NCBI RefSeq assembly: GCF_003353175.1
Contig: NZ_QHKS01000038.1
Coordinates: 1 to 53,519 of the forward strand
From: Paraburkholderia lacunae
GTDB taxonomy: Bacteria; Pseudomonadota; Gammaproteobacteria; Burkholderiales; Burkholderiaceae
Direction of reading: 5' to 3'
DNA: 53,519 nt
Position 1 is the first letter of the stretch. Each line of letters starts with the position of its first letter. Made by a program: the position numbers and the translations under genes. Shown here one piece after another: positions 48,949 through 53,519 of the stretch. A model generated the notes under the pieces. It worked only from the letters and a program-made list of their open reading frames with translations. It made no database searches and was not told the origin of the DNA.

Positions 48949-49695
48949 ATGGTGCTTCGTAATGAAGGTGTCGTTCCCGCGCTCGAGTGTCGCGGGCTGT
49001 GTAAAACGTACGGCGGCGGCCGCATCGTGCTTGCGCAACTCGATTTCATCCTGGAGGCCGGTGAATTCGTCGCGATCATGGGCGACTCGGGCGTCGGCAA
49101 ATCGACTTTGCTGAATCTGATTGCGGGCCTCGACCGCGCGGATGGCGGCGATGTGATGATCGACGGCAGCGCGGTTTCCCGTCTCGATGACAACGCGGCG
49201 ACGCGGCTGCGCCGGCAAAAACTCGGCTTCGTGTTCCAGGCGTTTCACGTGCTGCCCCATCTGACGCTCGCGCAGAATGTGGCCCTGCCTTTGCTATTGA
49301 ACGAGCTGCCCACTGCCGGCGCGCTCGATATGCTCGCAGCCGTGGGCTTGAGTGGTCGCGGCGACGACTTTCCGCGGCAGCTGTCGGGCGGTGAACTTCA
49401 GCGCGTCGCCATCGCGCGGGCGCTCGCGCACCGCCCCAAACTGATCCTCGCCGACGAACCCACCGGCAACCTCGACCCCGCTACCGCGCACGAGGTGCTC
49501 GCGCTGTTCCGCGGGGAATGCAAGGCAAACGGCGCGGCCACGATCATGGTCACGCATTCGGAAGCGGCCGCGGCGATTGCCGACCGCATCCTGATTCTGA
49601 GCGACGGCGGCTTGCATGCGTCGGGACGTGCCGTGTTGTCCGGTTCGCGCTCCGATTCGCAATCCACCGCGCCTTCAGCCGATGATGCACGCTGA
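48949..49695 (+). CDS. ABC transporter ATP-binding protein (LolD/MacB type)
   Basis: This is a 248-residue ATPase. Walker A is GDSGVGKST, the signature LSGGELQRV and Walker B LILADEPTGNLD. All are intact and typical of the LolD/MacB/FtsE group that works with FtsX-type permeases. The ATG at 48949 is favoured over the open frame to 48880. Its end overlaps the permease start by 14 bp. Together with the permease and the lipocalin-like gene it forms a three-gene operon. Confidence 0.92.
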   Translation: MVLRNEGVVPALECRGLCKTYGGGRIVLAQLDFILEAGEFVAIMGDSGVGKSTLLNLIAGLDRADGGDVMIDGSAVSRLDDNAATRLRRQKLGFVFQAFHVLPHLTLAQNVALPLLLNELPTAGALDMLAAVGLSGRGDDFPRQLSGGELQRVAIARALAHRPKLILADEPTGNLDPATAHEVLALFRGECKANGAATIMVTHSEAAAAIADRILILSDGGLHASGRAVLSGSRSDSQSTAPSADDAR

Positions 49696-52255
49696 GCCGA
49701 GGCCACTGCTGCGCATGAGAGGTCACCGCATCCTCGCGCGCTGGCTGCTTGGCGCCGAGTGGCGCAGCCATCGCGGGCGGGCCATGGTCGCCATCGTGAC
49801 GATCGCGCTCGGCGTGGCGCTCGGCTACGCCGTTCAACTCATCAACAGCGCAGCCTTCAATGAATTCTCCGCGGCAGCTCGAAGCCTGTCGGGCCAAGCC
49901 GATCTGCAGGTACGCGGCGCGCGACCAGGCTTTGACGAGTCCGTCTATCCGGGCTTGTCAAACGAGCCCGGCGTGGCGTTGGCCAGTCCCATTCTCGCGC
50001 TCGATGTCAGCGTGCCGAATCAGAACTCGCCGCTACCCGTACTCGGCATCGACATCTTCAAGGCAAGCCACATCGCGCCCGACCTGATCGGTGTACCGTC
50101 GCCGGATCATCCATACGATACGCTCGCGGCCGACACGGTGTTTCTCTCGTCAGCGGCGCAACAATGGTTGAAGGTAAAAATCGGCGACGACGTGTTGCTG
50201 CGCAACGGCACGGAGATCGTGCGCTTACGCGTAGCCGGCGGCCTGTTGAGAACGCGACCAGGCCAGCGGCTCGCGGTGATGGATATCGCCACCGCTCAAT
50301 GGAAGTTCAGCAGCGTGGGCAAGCTCTCGCGCATCGATCTGCAACTCGAACGCGGCGTCGATCGGGAACGCTTCAAGCGTAATCTGCAAACGCGGCTCGG
50401 CAGCCAGTGGGTGATTGCCGAAACGCGCGACACCGAAAGCCGCACCGACCGTCTGTCGCGTGCCTATCGAATCAATATGAACGTGCTCGCGCTGGTCGCG
50501 CTCTTCACCGGCGCCTTCCTGGTGTTTTCGACGCAGGCCTTAGGGGTCGTGCGGCGCCGCGCCCAGTTTGCCATGCTACGCGTGCTCGGGCTGACACGCG
50601 GCCAGTTGTTGCGCCAGATTCTGCTGGAAGGCGCGCTGCTCGGCCTGCTGGGTTCGTTGCTTGGACTCGCGCTCGGCTATGTCATGGCGAGCATCGCGCT
50701 GCGGTTTTTCGGCAGCGACCTGGGTGGCGGCTATTTTCCCGGCGTGCAGCCGCAAGTCGGTTTCGAACCGCTTGCCAGCGTGCTATTTCTGACGCTCGGC
50801 ATCGCCGTGTCGGTACTCGGCAGCCTTGCACCCGCATTGGAAGCCGCCCGCGCGCGGCCGGCCACGGCGCTCAAGGCCGGCGCCGAAGAAGGCGCGTTGG
50901 CGCGGCTCGCTACGCCGTGGCCCGCGTTGGCGTGCCTTTTTGTTGCGGCCGTCCTCACGCAGTTGCCACCCTGGTTCGACGCGCCTATCGGCGGCTATCT
51001 TGCCGTCGCTCTGTTGCTGGTGGGCGGTATCGCCTTGATGCCACGCGTCACCGCATCGATCTTCGGTGCGGCGAGCCGCGCATTCGCCGCACGCCAGCGT
51101 GCCGGCGCCGTCGGCACGCTGGCGCTGGCGCGCCTCGCGAACGCGCCGGGCCACGCATCGATCGCAATGGGCGGGGTATTGTCGAGCTTCGCACTGATCG
51201 TCGCGATGGCGATCATGGTGGCCAGTTTCCGCGTTTCCGTCGAAGACTGGTTGAGCCACCTGCTTTCCGCCGACCTGTACGTCCGCGTTGCGCCAAACAG
51301 CGACACCGGCGGCTTGCGGCCCGACGAACAGACTCTGCTGGCGTCCGTACCAGGCATCAAAACAGCTGCGTTTGCCCGTATCTCGCATCTCACGCTCGAC
51401 CCCGCGCGGCCGGACCTCGCCGTGCTTGCGCGTGAAATCGATGCGGCCGATCCGGGCGCCAATCTGCAAATGACGGGAGCGGTGCTGCCTCCTTCCGCGT
51501 TGCATGACGGCGAAATACCTGTTTGGGTCTCCGAAGCAATGATCGACCTGTATGGTTACAGGCTCGGCCAACGCGTGCAGTTGCCGCTCGGCGAGCGCGG
51601 TCACGTGTTCGTGGTGGCCGGCGTATGGCGCGACTATGTGCGTCAGACCGGCGCGATCCAGATACGGCTTGCCGACTATCGGCGCTTGACCGCCGACAAT
51701 CGAGCGACCGACGTGGCCGTCACCGTTCAAGCAGGAACGAGTGTCGAACGCGTGATTGCGGGGTTGCGCGCGCTACCCTTCGGTGAGTCGATGGATCTAT
51801 CGCTACCGGATGAGATTCGCACGCGCACGCTGGTCATCTTCGATCGGAGTTTCGCTGTGACTTACCTTCTCGAGGCTGTCGCCATCGTGATCGGATTGTT
51901 CGGCGTGGCGGCGACGTTTTCTGCGCAAACGCTTGCGCGAGCTCGTGAGTTCGGCATGTTGCGGCACGTCGGCGTGGCCCGCACGCAGATCCTCGCGATT
52001 CTTGCGCTTGAAGGCGGGATGCTCACCGCTTGCGGCATCGCGATGGGCTTCGTCCTGGGATTCGCGATCAGTCTGATTCTCGTGTTTGTCGTCAATCCGC
52101 AGTCGTTTCACTGGAGCATGTCGCTGCACATTCCGTGGCCGGTGCTGGGTACGGTTGCGCTAGTGATGCTGGTGTCATCGTGCTCGACGGCAGTGATCGC
52201 CGGACGCGGCGCGGTGTCGGTGGATGCGGTGCGCGCGGTGAAGGAGGATTGGTGA
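49682..52255 (+). CDS. FtsX-family ABC permease, double-domain
   Basis: This is an 857-residue inner-membrane protein with an amino-terminal helix (VAIVTIALGVALGYAVQLIN), a large periplasmic domain, three helices, a central group of helices, a second periplasmic domain and three final helices. Two FtsX domains are visible (RRRAQFAMLRVLGLTRGQLL and REFGMLRHVGVARTQILAIL). The layout matches permeases next to AttH/CrtC-like secreted proteins. It likely moves a lipid or lipoprotein, by homology of type, not proven. A later start at 49715 is possible. The stop overlaps the next gene (TGATG). Confidence 0.9.
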   Translation: MMHAEPRPLLRMRGHRILARWLLGAEWRSHRGRAMVAIVTIALGVALGYAVQLINSAAFNEFSAAARSLSGQADLQVRGARPGFDESVYPGLSNEPGVALASPILALDVSVPNQNSPLPVLGIDIFKASHIAPDLIGVPSPDHPYDTLAADTVFLSSAAQQWLKVKIGDDVLLRNGTEIVRLRVAGGLLRTRPGQRLAVMDIATAQWKFSSVGKLSRIDLQLERGVDRERFKRNLQTRLGSQWVIAETRDTESRTDRLSRAYRINMNVLALVALFTGAFLVFSTQALGVVRRRAQFAMLRVLGLTRGQLLRQILLEGALLGLLGSLLGLALGYVMASIALRFFGSDLGGGYFPGVQPQVGFEPLASVLFLTLGIAVSVLGSLAPALEAARARPATALKAGAEEGALARLATPWPALACLFVAAVLTQLPPWFDAPIGGYLAVALLLVGGIALMPRVTASIFGAASRAFAARQRAGAVGTLALARLANAPGHASIAMGGVLSSFALIVAMAIMVASFRVSVEDWLSHLLSADLYVRVAPNSDTGGLRPDEQTLLASVPGIKTAAFARISHLTLDPARPDLAVLAREIDAADPGANLQMTGAVLPPSALHDGEIPVWVSEAMIDLYGYRLGQRVQLPLGERGHVFVVAGVWRDYVRQTGAIQIRLADYRRLTADNRATDVAVTVQAGTSVERVIAGLRALPFGESMDLSLPDEIRTRTLVIFDRSFAVTYLLEAVAIVIGLFGVAATFSAQTLARAREFGMLRHVGVARTQILAILALEGGMLTACGIAMGFVLGFAISLILVFVVNPQSFHWSMSLHIPWPVLGTVALVMLVSSCSTAVIAGRGAVSVDAVRAVKEDW

Positions 52256-53367
52256 TGCGGGGGCTTCCGAAGGTATGCGCACTGCTGTGCACCGCGTTTC
52301 TGACTCACGCGCCGGTATTCGCCGCCGCGCCGGAATTTGCGGCGGTCACACCGGGCCATCCGATCGTCTTTCCTCAGGACAGTGGCGCACATGCGTCTTT
52401 TCGCACCGAATGGTGGTATGCAACCGGCTGGCTCACTACACCCGATAATCGGCCGCTCGGTTTCCAGATTACTTTTTTCCGCTCGGCGACCGGCCACGAT
52501 CCTGCCGATCCGAGTGCATTTGCGCCTTCGCAATTGATCATCGCGCACGCCGCGCTGAGCGATCCTGCCGTCGGGCATCTCACGCACGATCAACGCATCG
52601 CCCGCCAGGGCTTCGGACTCGCCTACGCCAAACCGGACAATACCGACGTCAAACTCGATGCATGGAAAATCGTGCGCGCTGTCGACGGCCATTACGACGT
52701 GACAGTCGATGCCAACGGTTTTGCGCTGCATCTCTCGCTGACGCCGACGCAGGCTCCCCTGGTGCAAGGCGAACGCGGGTACTCGCGCAAAGGTCCCAGG
52801 CCCGAGCAGGCGAGTTATTACTACAGCGAACCGCAATTGTGCGTGGCCGGCAGCGTAGTCCGACCGGCCGCGACGAGCGCTGCAGCGAAGCACGAGACGG
52901 CCGTCACCGGCGCTGCATGGCTCGATCATGAATGGTCGAGCACCCTGCTTGACGCCGACGCAGTGGGATGGGACTGGCTCGGCGCGAACCTGACGGATGG
53001 CTCGGCTTTGATGGCGTTCAAGATACGCGGCCGCGACGGACATGCGATATGGGCACATGCCACGTTGAGGAATCGCGATGGCCACATCACCACGTTCGAC
53101 CCCAGCCAGGTCGATTTCACACCGGTCCGCACGTGGCGCTCGCCGCGTACGAACACGTCATACCCTGTTTCGATGACAGTCAAAACCGGAGCACTTAGCT
53201 GGCAAGTCGATCCGCTGATGGACGATCAGGAACTCGACTCGAGGCAGTCGACCGGTGCGGTGTATTGGGAGGGTGCGGCACGGGTGAGCCGCGAAGGTGT
53301 CGCTGTCGGACGCGCTTATCTGGAACTCACCGGCTATGCGCATGCGCTCAGACTAGGCAAGAACTGA
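52255..53367 (+). CDS. Secreted CrtC/AttH-like lipocalin-family protein
   Basis: This is a 370-residue exported protein with a signal peptide over about residues 1-24. The conserved TEWWYATGWL (about 51-60), LGFQITFFRSAT and, later, GAAWLDHEWSSTLL and WDWLGANLTDG are those of the AttH/CrtC double-lipocalin family. These are known as hydroxyneurosporene/carotenoid 1,2-hydratase-like or as partners of attEFG-type ABC systems. The overlap with the permease stop and the AAGGAGG ribosome site show translational coupling. Here a role as periplasmic acceptor for the transported molecule is more likely than carotenoid chemistry, since no carotenoid genes are near. Confidence 0.9.
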   Translation: MRGLPKVCALLCTAFLTHAPVFAAAPEFAAVTPGHPIVFPQDSGAHASFRTEWWYATGWLTTPDNRPLGFQITFFRSATGHDPADPSAFAPSQLIIAHAALSDPAVGHLTHDQRIARQGFGLAYAKPDNTDVKLDAWKIVRAVDGHYDVTVDANGFALHLSLTPTQAPLVQGERGYSRKGPRPEQASYYYSEPQLCVAGSVVRPAATSAAAKHETAVTGAAWLDHEWSSTLLDADAVGWDWLGANLTDGSALMAFKIRGRDGHAIWAHATLRNRDGHITTFDPSQVDFTPVRTWRSPRTNTSYPVSMTVKTGALSWQVDPLMDDQELDSRQSTGAVYWEGAARVSREGVAVGRAYLELTGYAHALRLGKN

Positions 53368-53426
53368 ATCGCTGTTTTCATATCTGTTTTTAAGGCGCAT
53401 GAATTTGAATTTAGACGCCGTAAACG

Positions 53427-53459
53427 CAGAAACCCCACCGTTTGGGGGTGGGGTTTCTG
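53427..53459. terminator. Perfect 13-bp terminator hairpin after the rRNA operon
   Basis: CAGAAACCCCACC (53427-53439) and GGTGGGGTTTCTG (53447-53459) are exact complements around CGTTTGG-type loop bases. The hairpin lies 14 bp past the 5S rRNA 3' end on the minus strand and after the lipocalin gene on the plus strand, so it can serve both directions. Confidence 0.85.
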
Positions 53460-53473
53460 TTGCTGCTGGGGAG

Positions 53474-53519
53474 CCTGACGATTACCTACTTTCACACGGG
53501 AATCCGCACTATCATCGGC
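53474..53519 (-). rRNA. rrf: 5S ribosomal RNA, 3' end (partial)
   Basis: On the minus strand the sequence reads GCCGATGATAGTGCGGATTC, then CCGTGTGAAAGTAGGTAATC and GTCAGGC. This is the 3' end of a betaproteobacterial 5S rRNA. The 5' part lies beyond the right edge of the window. The gene is leftward, so the rest of the rRNA operon is to the right. Confidence 0.93.

Noticed and set aside
1..53519. CRISPR arrays, tRNA genes, insertion sequences, prophage
   Set aside because: I saw no regular repeat-spacer array, no tRNA-like cloverleaf and no transposase, integrase or phage structural gene. Remnants here are explained by deletions, without visible mobile element ends.

Overview
The window looks like a stretch of a Paraburkholderia or Burkholderia (Betaproteobacteria) chromosome. 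The evidence is GC-rich coding sequence, a Burkholderia-type porin amino terminus, a DUF4148-type secreted protein, cho, ttu and cyo genes of the kind common in that family, and a 5S rRNA end at the right edge. All identifications come from reading the sequence; no database search was possible. REGION 1 (1-5.9 kb) concerns quaternary amines and serine. It has the amino terminus of L-serine dehydratase (sdaA), a GlxA-type regulator, and a leftward operon choV-choW-gbdR-choX that encodes a choline ABC importer with its GbdR-like regulator embedded between the subunits. REGION 2 (6-17 kb) is gene-sparse and rich in short envelope and stress-type genes: a PXPV-repeat protein, an erythrin-VIT1 iron protein, a PmtA-like methyltransferase, a soluble histidine kinase, a Crp/Fnr regulator, and DUF3096, SYLF, BON, CsbD and DUF3309 proteins. 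Several very small proteins (24 to 57 residues) have excellent ribosome binding sites. The gaps hold two dispersed motifs: an 18-bp near-palindrome and a promoter-associated CTACCGTACA element that precedes one small gene and one candidate small RNA. REGION 3 (17.5-28.3 kb) holds an AI-2E/PerM-family membrane protein with a long soluble tail, and a cyclic beta-1,2-glucan synthase-like protein of about 2,890 residues. REGION 4 (28.5-33.7 kb) is a cluster of tiny, mostly unrecognised genes. It includes two tandem paralogues, one of which seems to have lost one base near its start, a decaying copy of the Crp/Fnr gene, and a DUF1003 membrane protein. REGION 5 (33.8-40.8 kb) has a tartrate locus (ttuB, ttuC and a divergent LysR gene), a DUF4148-like gene, a porin/efflux-protein hybrid remnant, a BON protein, a DUF1501 remnant, a HAD phosphatase and an AhpD-like protein. 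REGION 6 (40.9-48.4 kb) runs leftward: an orphan nuoM, cyoABCD, and a divergent cysteinyl-tRNA synthetase. The cysS gene is preceded by a strong promoter, a 25-codon polycysteine leader peptide that starts at or next to the predicted transcription start, and an intrinsic terminator. I read this as a ribosome-mediated cysteine attenuator, and it is the most interesting system in the window. REGION 7 (48.9 kb to the end) is an ABC ATPase, FtsX-type permease and CrtC/AttH-like lipocalin operon, followed by a perfect terminator hairpin and the 3' end of a leftward 5S rRNA.
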